Counted from the first letter of the stretch, positions 44,325 through 51,325 are shown. The stretch is DNA of 64,000 bases from an uncultured Saprospiraceae bacterium (GCA_937951615.1 CALFBH010000019.1:1-64000); one strand, 5' to 3'. Notes: a model not told the origin generated them from the sequence alone. A program made the numbers and translations.

Positions 44325-44356
44325 TTTGGATTTTTTGGGTGTTTTATGTATTTTTG
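44325..44356 (+). promoter_or_regulatory. Promoter upstream of cassette-like unit A
   Basis: TTTG (44325-44328), 20 bases, TATTTTTG (44349-44356). It lies about 90 bp outside the predicted left boundary of unit A (44444) and reads into it, as an integron-type Pc promoter would. Confidence 0.5.
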
Positions 44357-44473
44357 TTTTATAACTTCAAAGGCGGGCTTACAGGATAAAATTCTTTTGA
44401 GGTTCTTTAAAGAAGTATATAGGCTATATTGCGTATGTATAGCGTTGGCTACCACTTAAAAAACAAAAAGTGA

Positions 44474-44959
44474 ATGAAGAATCGAATTTGGAGAGATTTG
44501 GGGAATACGATTTTTTATATCGAATACCTAAGTCTATACATTAACAGAGTAAAAAGACAAAATAAAATCATTGAAACAGTTTTTTTGACAACTGCATTAA
44601 TTGGTATAGCAGGTTGGAATAAATACGCCGAATACAATATTTTATGGTCAATTCTATTATTTGCAGTAACCGCAACGCGAATCCTAAAATCAAAATTCAT
44701 GGTTTCTGAAGCGGAGATTGCCACCTTTCAATCTCTCAAAAGTTTTTATTTAGACCATGTTAGAGATTTGGATAATCTTTGGTTTAGATATAGAGAAAAG
44801 AAAATTTCTGAGAAACAGGCTGAGAAAGTGTTTAATCAGCTAAATGAACAAGAACGACTGATAATTAAGGTTGAGAAACATGACAAACTCTTTGGAAAAG
44901 AGCCAATGCAAACAAAAGCCGAAAAATTGGCAAGACAAAAATTAAATCAATATTCATAA
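44474..44959 (+). CDS. Two-TM SLATT-like membrane protein
   Basis: 161 aa. A short N-terminal amphipathic part (1-35) is followed by two membrane helices at about 36-52 (ETVFLTTALIGIAGW) and 57-72 (ILWSILLFAVTATRIL), then a long charged helix region (75-161, AEIATFQSLKSFYLDHVRDL, EKVFNQLNEQERLIIKVE). This topology resembles SLATT-type 2TM effector proteins associated with nucleotide-signalling and other conflict systems, where the helices are thought to form membrane pores. It is AT-rich compared with the flanking chromosome. A 55-aa gene starts 3 bp after its stop. The family match is tentative. Confidence 0.65.
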   Translation: MKNRIWRDLGNTIFYIEYLSLYINRVKRQNKIIETVFLTTALIGIAGWNKYAEYNILWSILLFAVTATRILKSKFMVSEAEIATFQSLKSFYLDHVRDLDNLWFRYREKKISEKQAEKVFNQLNEQERLIIKVEKHDKLFGKEPMQTKAEKLARQKLNQYS

Positions 44960-44962
44960 ATC

Positions 44963-45130
44963 ATGGCAAAAGAAAAAAAGACACCACCAAAATCATCTCC
45001 AAACACAACAGGAGACGATAGCAAAACGAATCCAAATTTTGGAGATAAAATCATAAAAGGAGACAATCCTAATCTTCCGACTTTCCATAATCCACCACAA
45101 CCTCCTCCTGACAAGAAGGATGATGATTGA
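44963..45130 (+). CDS. 55-aa Pro/Lys/Asp-rich small protein
   Basis: It starts with ATG at 44963, 3 bp after the 2TM gene stop, and ends with TGA at 45128-45130. The protein begins MAKEKKTPPKSSPNTTGDD and ends PPQPPPDKKDDD. It is predicted disordered, with a basic start and acidic tail and no hydrophobic segment. Close coupling to the 2TM gene suggests it is expressed with it, perhaps as a partner or regulator. No known family. Confidence 0.55.
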   Translation: MAKEKKTPPKSSPNTTGDDSKTNPNFGDKIIKGDNPNLPTFHNPPQPPPDKKDDD

Positions 45131-45195
45131 CTTCAAGAGTAGTGATTTTGAAAAAGAATTTATGCTTTGAATTAAAAAATAAATAAAAAGAGCGA

Positions 45196-45262
45196 GTAGC
45201 CAACAGTATGTACACGTACATGCGGGCTAAACGCCTGCACGGTCGTGTTACATTGGACGTTG
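45196..45262. repeat. Cassette junction 1 (attC-like hairpin site)
   Basis: From the end word GTAGCCAAC to the next start word GTTG at 45259, with 54 bases between. It contains the hairpins ATGTAC-AC-GTACAT (45208-45221) and TGCGGGC-TAAAC-GCCTGCA (45221-45239). About 44 bases align with junction 2 (CATGC...CTAA.CGC..GCACG.TCGTG..TTAC...CGTTG). Confidence 0.6.
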
Positions 45263-45304
45263 ATAGTGATTAATACATTCGGCAGTAAAAACTAATCGTA
45301 ACAC

Positions 45305-45312
45305 TATTTTTG
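45305..45312 (+). promoter_or_regulatory. Predicted -7 box inside unit B
   Basis: TATTTTTG is 45 bases before the ATG at 45357. The upstream element is weak (TTCG at 45278). Unit B may have its own promoter. Confidence 0.4.
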
Positions 45313-45356
45313 CACGGGTTACTTATCAATATTTCTTCTCTAAAAAAACAAAAAAC

Positions 45357-46049
45357 ATGAACAATAACTATTCTTTACAATGGTTAATCTTTATTCTCTG
45401 TGTAAGTTGTAACTCTTTACATGAATCTGATGACAGGAACATTGTGGAACACATAAAGGTAGAGGGAAGACTTGGTTTAATTGATACTCAAACAATAGAA
45501 AGGCAGCTTACAATACCGGCCCAATATGAGACAGTTACTGAAAGTATTTTAGATAGTATATCGGGTACTTCCTACTCTAGAACAAGAAGAACTGACCCTA
45601 TTCCAGCAACATATCGGATTGAGAAGGTGGATATTATTAACCATTCTTACGAGCTTTACTATCCTACGAACTTCAACCCGAATGATCCGTCTCAAACAAT
45701 TAATTTAACAATTAATAATCAAAGTAATTTATCGGATACAATAACAGTAAGTCTTTGGGATAGTTCTAATAGTGTAGCTATATCCGATGAAAAATTTGAA
45801 GAAAAAAAGGTTGTAAAAGATTCAAATACTTGGATTTGGAAAATTTATACCGAAAATAAAAATAGTAAGAGTGCTTATCTTACCTTATTAATAAAGGGAA
45901 CAAATACTAAAGAATATAGAAGAACAATTGAATTGAATATTAAACGATTGTCCTTTGTTGAAAAGTTGAGTAATCTATACAAGTTTTTTATAGTTTTTAT
46001 ACCGTTGATCCTCACTGTGTGTGTTATGGTATGGTTTGAAAAAAGGTAA
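45357..46049 (+). CDS. Lipoprotein-like protein with C-terminal membrane anchor
   Basis: 230 aa. The N-terminus has a lipoprotein-type signal (LQWLIFILCVSC, lipidated Cys about 18). Residues 30-200 are beta-rich and Ser/Thr/Asn-rich with no known motif (SQTINLTINNQSNLSDTITV suggests an Ig-like sandwich). A second hydrophobic helix at about 208-226 (FFIVFIPLILTVCVMVWF) and a basic end (EKR) anchor the C-terminus. This is a double-anchored extracytoplasmic domain, an unusual layout. It is AT-rich, sits alone in unit B, and is of unknown function. Confidence 0.7.
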   Translation: MNNNYSLQWLIFILCVSCNSLHESDDRNIVEHIKVEGRLGLIDTQTIERQLTIPAQYETVTESILDSISGTSYSRTRRTDPIPATYRIEKVDIINHSYELYYPTNFNPNDPSQTINLTINNQSNLSDTITVSLWDSSNSVAISDEKFEEKKVVKDSNTWIWKIYTENKNSKSAYLTLLIKGTNTKEYRRTIELNIKRLSFVEKLSNLYKFFIVFIPLILTVCVMVWFEKR

Positions 46050-46056
46050 ATTTAAT

Positions 46057-46116
46057 ATGGACTCGATATTGAAAGGAATGTTTGGGAAATATTTAAAAGC
46101 GGAAAAAAAGAAATAG
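46057..46116 (+). CDS. Possible 19-aa peptide
   Basis: An ATG 7 bp after the lipoprotein stop encodes MDSILKGMFGKYLKAEKKK, a short basic amphipathic helix ending just before the end word of unit B. It may be a toxin-like or regulatory micropeptide, or chance. The small size alone gives little support. Confidence 0.2.
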   Translation: MDSILKGMFGKYLKAEKKK

Positions 46117-46120
46117 AAAA

Positions 46121-46195
46121 CTACCACCAACAAAAATAGTGTCCATGCCTACTAATCGCAGGCACGTCGTGGATTACGAACCGTTGTGTGTGATT
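46121..46195. repeat. Cassette junction 2 (attC-like hairpin site)
   Basis: From the end word CTACCACCAAC (46121-46131), 51 bases to the start word GTTGTGTGTGATT (46183-46195). It contains TGCCT-N9-AGGCA (46146-46164). Compared with junction 1, stem bases differ on both sides (GGG/CCT against CTA/CAG), with pairing partly kept. Confidence 0.6.
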
Positions 46196-47902
46196 AACAA
46201 ATTGTCGATAATATCCAATGATCTATACTCTAATAGAAATAAGAATACTAACTTCAGAAGTATAAATTGTATTTTTAGGGAACGAAATTATTCTCACAAG
46301 TAAAATTAAACTCAAAAACTTAAAAAATGACCACAAATTTAGCTAAAGTACAACTGACCAGCGTAACTGAAGAATTCCAAAATCATATTTCCCCAGACTT
46401 TAATAAAAGAATAATTTTCACGGGTAAGTTTGGTGTAGGAAAAACGACGTTTTTACATGACTTTTTCAGTAAACAAGATGTAAATACATTTTGGCTTTCA
46501 CCTATTAAATATTCCGTAGGTGCAAATGAAGATATATTTGAATATATAAAGTTTGACCTTATTCTAGAGATATTTACGAATCATTTAGTAGTTCCAGCAA
46601 AGGAATCCATACCGGAATCTCTATTCATCTGGTCTTATCTCAATCATAATACTTCTGAATTACTAACTTCATTTTTTGAACTCGTATCCTTATTGAGTCC
46701 AGACGGAGAAAAAGCAATTAAATTACTTAATATATTTAATAATTCATATACAAGCTACAAAAATTATAAAAAGGAATTACTTGAAAAAAATAAATCAGAG
46801 CCAGAAATATTTAAAGATTACTTAACCATTAGTACACAAAGAATAGGCTCTATAATGGAAAATGATTTTATTACTCAAAGTATCAGAGTTTATTTAGAAT
46901 CATTAAAAGAGGTTAAAGAAAAAGGAAGTAGCAACGTTTTAATTATTGATGACTTTGATAGATTAGATCCTGAACATATTTTTAGAATCTTAAACATACT
47001 AAGTGTTCACAACGACTATCTTTCCGGGACATTTGAAAATAAATTTGGATTTGACAAAATAATCATTGTTTGTGATATTGATTCTATTGAAAATTTCTAC
47101 CATCACAAATATGGAAAAGAATCAAATTTCTCAGGTTACATAGATAAATTTTGCTCAACTAAATTTTTTCGATTTTCCAATTTTGATGCTATAAAACATT
47201 TTTGTGAAGAAAATATTCGAATAAATGATTTACCAAAATATTGTGAAGATACCCTACTAATGATATTACTTTATCTAATAAGAAAAGAAAAAATTACTCT
47301 GAGAAACTTATTGAAATATAGATACGAAAGTGAAAAGAATACATTTATAATCAGTGAAAACTTAAGTATGGATATGACAGATTATTGTAAAAACTGTTGT
47401 TTTATAGAGACAGATTCCTTTTGTATAGATACTACAAGTTTTCCATTTATACATGCAATTGCAATTCTATCAAATATTTTTGGTGACTTCAATAAATTAA
47501 AACAATGTATCAGAGATTTAAGCAAAGAGGAATCCATAGAAACAATGTCTTCCGATTTTGTCGAGCCTATGATCAATAGTCTTTGCTTATTATCTCATAT
47601 TTCAAAGGATGATTCTAATGTAAAAAAACTTTGCTTTAATATGGACACAAGCAGACATGATGGGCAGCATATTAAAATGCCTCAAACTTTATTTTGCGGA
47701 TCAACCGTGACAATTAAATTACCATGGTCTAAGCACAACAAATATAAGGGAGATGGTAACTACTTCGATAATTCTGAAATTGAAGTTTCAAGATTAACTG
47801 ATCAAGCAAAATCTTTTGGAAACATGTTTGCAGAGTTTTCAATAATATTGGATTACTTAGATAAAAAGAATTTTAAAAATAGAATATAAAATCACACACA
47901 AC
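46183..47902 (+). mobile_element. Cassette-like unit C (KAP NTPase)
   Basis: Bounded by GTTGTGTGTGATT (46183-46195) and its perfect 13-bp complement AATCACACACAAC (47890-47902). The NTPase stop codon ends at 47889, directly against the right word. Confidence 0.55.
46327..47889 (+). CDS. KAP-family P-loop NTPase
   Basis: 520 aa. Walker A GKFGVGKT (33-40, K39). Walker B IIDDFDRLDPEHI (206-218) with the DD and DRL typical of KAP NTPases. A later sensor-like segment (KIIIVCDIDSIENFYHHKYG, then YIDKFCSTKFFRF) also fits the KAP layout. A helical C-terminal half follows with a Cys/His-rich patch (YCKNCCFIETDSFC near 355-370) that could bind metal. It lacks the membrane helices found in some KAP proteins. 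KAP NTPases such as PifA are linked to phage exclusion, so a defence role is plausible but unproven. Base composition is strongly AT-biased. Confidence 0.78.
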   Translation: MTTNLAKVQLTSVTEEFQNHISPDFNKRIIFTGKFGVGKTTFLHDFFSKQDVNTFWLSPIKYSVGANEDIFEYIKFDLILEIFTNHLVVPAKESIPESLFIWSYLNHNTSELLTSFFELVSLLSPDGEKAIKLLNIFNNSYTSYKNYKKELLEKNKSEPEIFKDYLTISTQRIGSIMENDFITQSIRVYLESLKEVKEKGSSNVLIIDDFDRLDPEHIFRILNILSVHNDYLSGTFENKFGFDKIIIVCDIDSIENFYHHKYGKESNFSGYIDKFCSTKFFRFSNFDAIKHFCEENIRINDLPKYCEDTLLMILLYLIRKEKITLRNLLKYRYESEKNTFIISENLSMDMTDYCKNCCFIETDSFCIDTTSFPFIHAIAILSNIFGDFNKLKQCIRDLSKEESIETMSSDFVEPMINSLCLLSHISKDDSNVKKLCFNMDTSRHDGQHIKMPQTLFCGSTVTIKLPWSKHNKYKGDGNYFDNSEIEVSRLTDQAKSFGNMFAEFSIILDYLDKKNFKNRI

Positions 47903-47962
47903 AAAACGCTAAAACATGAATGCCTCCCATTCGGTCAGACCTGCATTTGTCGGGAACGCTAG
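47890..47962. repeat. Cassette junction 3 (degenerate)
   Basis: The end word of unit C is followed after 55 bases by GCTAG (47958), where junctions 1 and 2 have GTTG. Outer pair AATGC/GCATT and inner GGTC-A-GACC hairpins are present. Spacing fits junctions 1 and 2 but sequence match is weak. Confidence 0.35.
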
Positions 47963-48043
47963 CTGTCAGAAATCTGATTGCTTCAAAATTGCGGAAGAAA
48001 TTTGACAACCCCATAAGTAAAATAAATCAGTGAAAGCAAATAA

Positions 48044-48214
48044 ATGAATGACTTGAATCTAAGATTAAAACTACTTGGTCTTTTTCTATTATCATTTCTC
48101 TTGATGTCTGGAGTAATCGACTTAGATAATTTATTCAACTATAGTGATTCTAATATTCCTGATAACATTGATTCGGGCATAGATAAGTTATGGAAGGAAT
48201 CGAAAGCAAATTAG
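48044..48214 (+). CDS. 56-aa single-span membrane peptide
   Basis: ATG at 48044, TAG at 48212-48214. Begins MNDLNLRLKLLGLFLLSFLL: a short polar start, a hydrophobic helix (about 8-25), then an acidic tail rich in Asp/Ser/Asn (DLDNLFNYSDSNIPDNIDSG). It is the only reading frame in what would be the fourth cassette-like unit, 150 bp after junction 3. Small, AT-rich, no recognised family. Confidence 0.45.
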   Translation: MNDLNLRLKLLGLFLLSFLLMSGVIDLDNLFNYSDSNIPDNIDSGIDKLWKESKAN

Positions 48215-48237
48215 CTATAGAATTTGTATGTGGAAAA

Positions 48238-49011
48238 TTAACAATACACCAAAGAAGACCTGATTTCCTTGCCGGAAACATAGGCCAAAAACAACTCCAA
48301 TGCCCGACGTTTAGGCGCGTCAAAACGATAGCTGATATAGTCGGTATAATAAGCCTTTAAGCTGAAGTCGGGACAAGAAGGCTGAAATGTATCAATGACG
48401 ATCTGCATATTATCAATACCTAGCGAGAGTGCAGCATTAAATTTTTTGACGAAGGAAGAGGGCAGGGGACGATTGCTGACCCAACTGGCAAAAGTAAAAG
48501 GCAAACCCGTGAAATCCATCCAGATGGCACCGAGGTCATAGACGTATTTATAATGTTGTTCCAAACCAATTGTGCGATCACCAATGACCAAAACAGCCTC
48601 ATCTTGTTTGCCATGCTGCTCATAGCCAGGCTGCGCATGAGCAAATTCAGGATTCAGTTTCCAATGGTGTTTGAACAACACTCTTGCCAAAGCTGCTGAG
48701 GTACGCGACTGATAATCTAGCCACACTCGCTGCACTTTTTCCAAGGGACGATGGCTGTACAGACAAACGGTTTTCACTGCGCCTACTGCGCCAATACAGA
48801 AATCAGAAATGATATGTGGTGTTTTCAGTTTTGGAATGACAGCCACAGGAACCAGCCCCAAATCCGCTTTACCCGACAATAATTTCTCCGCACACATAGA
48901 CGGAATATCCAAACTCAAATCCATCATTTTGTCTAAACCCTGCTCCATCAAACCATATAAAAGTGGCTTAGTATTGAGATAGGAAACTGCGGATACTTTT
49001 ATTTTTCTCAT
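48238..49011 (-). CDS. mqnA: Chorismate dehydratase (futalosine pathway)
   Basis: 257 aa from the ATG at 49011 (MRKIKVSAVSYLNTKPLLYG). The longer frame to 49095 is translated word repeat and should be ignored. KVSAVSYLNTKPL and the DLGLVPVAVIPKL segment are the substrate-binding motifs of MqnA, a periplasmic-binding-protein fold enzyme that converts chorismate to 3-enolpyruvylbenzoate, the first step of futalosine menaquinone synthesis. mqnE lies 1.1 kb upstream on the same strand, separated by a histidine phosphatase gene and word repeats. Confidence 0.92.
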   Translation of the reverse strand: MRKIKVSAVSYLNTKPLLYGLMEQGLDKMMDLSLDIPSMCAEKLLSGKADLGLVPVAVIPKLKTPHIISDFCIGAVGAVKTVCLYSHRPLEKVQRVWLDYQSRTSAALARVLFKHHWKLNPEFAHAQPGYEQHGKQDEAVLVIGDRTIGLEQHYKYVYDLGAIWMDFTGLPFTFASWVSNRPLPSSFVKKFNAALSLGIDNMQIVIDTFQPSCPDFSLKAYYTDYISYRFDAPKRRALELFLAYVSGKEIRSSLVYC

Positions 49012-49019
49012 TTTAATTG

Positions 49020-49122
49020 TGTTGTCGTATTGTCGTGTTGTTGTGTTGTTGTGTTGTCGTGTTGTCGTGTTTTGCAAAACAATCCACATCAACACACGCG
49101 CACATCAACACTTCAACACATC
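49020..49122. repeat. Period-8 word array with inverted arm
   Basis: GTGTTGTC/GTATTGTC/GTGTTGTT octamers (49020-49071) run into the palindrome GTTTTGCAAAAC (49069-49080) and then CACATCAACAC words (49085-49111). The last word supplies the TGA stop of the histidine phosphatase gene. Matching GTTGATGTGTTG words lie on the other side of that gene (49730-49769). Confidence 0.75.
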
Positions 49123-49727
49123 TCCCCCAGATGCCTTACATCATTTTCCAAAATCACTTCAAACCGTTCGCCGTCAAAATTAGCCTTGAATAAGCCGGTA
49201 TTGCTGTGTTTATATTTTTCCATCTCTCGGGGATGTTCGCCTTTTAATAAAGTCATCACACAACGCAAGGTACGGCCATGTGTGCAAACTAATATTCGTT
49301 TTTCCGGACGGGTTTTCAAATGTGCTAAAAATATATTCAGCCTTGCCATCAGGTCGGCTGCACTTTCTCCGCCAGATATGCGAGCGTCAAAATTATCATT
49401 GCCCCAGGCAGCGATCATAGCTAAATATTCTTGTCGGGCTTCTGGTGTGCTGACTTTACCTTCGCTTTCTCCCCAATTTATCTCATTCAATTCTTTCCAT
49501 TCCTCAGTCGAAATTTTCTTTCCAATAAAATTTTGCACAGTTTCGCGAGTACGTTTTAAAGCAGAAACAAAGACAACTTGAAAGTCTATTTCCTTGTAGA
49601 ATTCATAAAAAGCCTGACCCTGCGCTCTGCCAGTATCATTTAAGGACGAATTTACACCACTACCTTGTATGATGCCTTTTTTATTATAGTCCGTTTCCCC
49701 GTGTCTTATAAAGTATATTTCTTTCAT
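49113..49727 (-). CDS. Histidine phosphatase (phosphoglycerate-mutase-like)
   Basis: 204 aa. YFIRHGETDYN (5-15) carries the catalytic RHG histidine, and VCTHGRTLRC (about 150) the second histidine of the family. SLNDTGRAQGQAF and SALKRTRETVQNF complete the signature. Cofactor-type mutase is less likely than a broad phosphatase at this length. It sits between mqnA and mqnE; a dephosphorylation step is not required in the known futalosine route, so the link is positional. It is flanked on both sides by complementary word repeats. Stop codon lies within the left one. Confidence 0.9.
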   Translation of the reverse strand: MKEIYFIRHGETDYNKKGIIQGSGVNSSLNDTGRAQGQAFYEFYKEIDFQVVFVSALKRTRETVQNFIGKKISTEEWKELNEINWGESEGKVSTPEARQEYLAMIAAWGNDNFDARISGGESAADLMARLNIFLAHLKTRPEKRILVCTHGRTLRCVMTLLKGEHPREMEKYKHSNTGLFKANFDGERFEVILENDVRHLGEMC

Positions 49728-49729
49728 GT

Positions 49730-50103
49730 TGTATTGTGTTGATGTGTTGCAGTGTTAATGTGTTGTCGTATTACATAACTCGTCAAACTCGCAACTCGTA
49801 ACCCCACTAACCCGCAACTCGCAAACCCGAAACCCCACTAACCCGCAACCCGCAACCCGCAACCCGCAAACCCGCAACTCGCAAACCCGAAACCCCACTA
49901 ACCCGCAACCCGCAACCCGCAAACCCGCAACTCGCAAACCCGTAACCCCACTAACCCGCAACCCGCAACCCGCAAACCCGCAAACCCGCAACTCGCAAAC
50001 CCGCAACTCGTAAACCCACTAACCCGCAACCCCGCAACTCGCAAACCCGCAACTCGTAAACCCGCAACCCGCAAATCCGCAACCCGCAAACCCGAAACCC
50101 GTC
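49730..50103. repeat. Long heptamer array (AACCCGC/AACTCGC)
   Basis: A first part (49730-49769) holds GTTGATGTGTTG-type words. From about 49775 to 50101 the DNA is almost wholly AACCCGC, AACTCGC, AAACCCG and TAACCCC words with period 7-8, over 40 units. No gene: frames here encode GLRVAGLRV-like repeats only. The mqnE stop codon lies at the right edge. Confidence 0.9.
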
Positions 50104-51289
50104 AAACCACCGGCAAAGCGATATAACCCTTATACACCTCCTCATCAGGAAATTTGTGATCTGTGTAATCTTGCACCACATTATACAAAGTGTCTCGTTC
50201 GATCGCCTGCTTATCCACGCTGCGAATCAGATTGACCAACTCACGAGTGGAAAGGCTAGGAGATTGCTCCTCTGAACCTGCCATCGTATAAATTTTGGTG
50301 GTATCATCAATCGTTCCGTCAATATCGTTTACGCCGAATGCCAGAGAAAGTTGGGCTGTCGTGCGACCAATCATTGGCCAGTAAGCTTTGATGTGTTCAA
50401 AATTGTCTAGGTAAATTCGAGCGATAGCATAATTACGTAAATCTTCAATCGTTGTGCTTTCCGCCACATGCGACATCTCATTATTTTTATTCCTGAATTT
50501 CAATGGAATAAAAGTCTGAAATCCGCCCGTCTTATCCTGCAATTTGCGAAGTCGCTCTAAATGATCTACTCGATGGTGAAACTTTTCTACATGCCCGTAA
50601 AGCATGGTCGCATTACTGCGATGCCCTAGTTCGTGGAATATTTCGTGGATACGCAGCCATTCTTCAGCATTACATTTTCCACCAGCGATTTCATCGCGTA
50701 TTTCAGGATGGAAAATCTCTGCTCCACCGCCTGGCATAGAATCTAGTCCGGCATCTACCATACGCTTCATGCCTTCTTCGTAGCTGACTTTTCCTTTTTT
50801 GAAAATATAATGATACTCAACTGGTGTGAGTGCCTTGATGTGCAATTCAGGACGATGTGCTTTGATGGCACGAAACAAATCTTCGTAAAACTTGAGGTCA
50901 TACTGTGGTAGAACACCACCTACGATATGAACTTCGGTTACAGGTTTGCCATCGTATTTTTTGATCAGATCCAACATTTCTTCCATCGTATATTCCCAGC
51001 CTTCTTCCCGTTTTTTGATGAGTCGGGAATAAGAACAAAAAGTACAGGTATAGAGGCAGACATTAGTTGGCTCAAGGTGAAAGTTGCGATTGAAATAAGT
51101 CTTATCGCCATGTTTACGCTGACGAATTTGGTTGGCGAGAATGCCGAGATAGCTCAAACTTGCCTGCTCATACAGCAATAATCCATCAGCTTCAGAAATG
51201 CGTTCTTCATTGATGACCTTTTGGGCAATCGTTTTTAAGGCAGGGGATAATCCGGGGTCTTTGAGCAAGAGTGTGATCTGATCCATCAT
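50102..51289 (-). CDS. mqnE: Aminofutalosine synthase (radical SAM)
   Basis: 395 aa. The radical SAM cluster motif is C78-x3-C82-x2-C85 (NVCLYTCTFCSYSR). VTEVHIVGG, LDSMPGGGAEIFHPEIR, ATMLYGHVE and FEHIKAYWPMIGRTTAQLSL match MqnE rather than the related MqnC. It joins 3-enolpyruvylbenzoate to adenosine from SAM to give aminofutalosine in menaquinone synthesis. The promoter at 51295-51325 places the transcript start at or near the start codon, so the mRNA may be leaderless. mqnA lies downstream; mqnB, C and D are not in the window. Confidence 0.9.
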   Translation of the reverse strand: MMDQITLLLKDPGLSPALKTIAQKVINEERISEADGLLLYEQASLSYLGILANQIRQRKHGDKTYFNRNFHLEPTNVCLYTCTFCSYSRLIKKREEGWEYTMEEMLDLIKKYDGKPVTEVHIVGGVLPQYDLKFYEDLFRAIKAHRPELHIKALTPVEYHYIFKKGKVSYEEGMKRMVDAGLDSMPGGGAEIFHPEIRDEIAGGKCNAEEWLRIHEIFHELGHRSNATMLYGHVEKFHHRVDHLERLRKLQDKTGGFQTFIPLKFRNKNNEMSHVAESTTIEDLRNYAIARIYLDNFEHIKAYWPMIGRTTAQLSLAFGVNDIDGTIDDTTKIYTMAGSEEQSPSLSTRELVNLIRSVDKQAIERDTLYNVVQDYTDHKFPDEEVYKGYIALPVV

Positions 51290-51294
51290 AGATA

Positions 51295-51325
51295 CAAAAA
51301 TAAACGAAATTTATTGAAAGTTCAA
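51295..51325 (-). promoter_or_regulatory. Promoter of mqnE, probably leaderless transcript
   Basis: Minus-strand TTGA, 19 bases, TATTTTTG; the -7 box ends 5 bases before the mqnE ATG. The remaining gap up to 51505 is AT-rich with nothing else seen. Confidence 0.5.

Larger units (their letters stand above)
44444..45204 (+). mobile_element. Cassette-like unit A (2TM protein plus 55-aa protein)
   Basis: Bounded by GTTGGCTAC (44444-44452) and its exact complement GTAGCCAAC (45196-45204). It holds the 2TM protein gene and a 55-aa gene. It is followed by a 54-bp junction homologous to the junction after unit B. There is no recombinase gene in the window. The cassette interpretation is inference from the boundary pattern. 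Confidence 0.5.
45259..46131 (+). mobile_element. Cassette-like unit B (lipoprotein/TM protein)
   Basis: The start word GTTGATAGTGATT (45259-45271) and the end word AACTACCACCAAC (46119-46131) are imperfect complements: 9 of 13 match and all four differences are transitions. It holds the gene at 45357. Confidence 0.4.

Noticed and set aside
45196-47962. Canonical integron attC sites
   Set aside because: The outer cores do not fit RYYYAAC and GTTRRRY and no intI gene is present; I therefore describe them only as attC-like.
47903-48235. Complete fourth cassette with a right boundary
   Set aside because: I could not find a convincing complement of the left word before mqnA; TAGCTATAG near 48212 is too weak.
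49012-49095. N-terminal extension of mqnA
   Set aside because: The extra 28 residues (NTTTRQHNN style) come from the octamer word array; the enzyme begins at MRKIKVSAVSYL.
49775-50101. CRISPR array
   Set aside because: Units are 7-8 bases with no unique spacers and no cas genes nearby.
49755-50181. Three overlapping minus-strand frames rich in GLRVAGLRV
   Set aside because: They are translations of the heptamer array in different frames, which is why several frames stay open; the last also overlaps mqnE in another frame.
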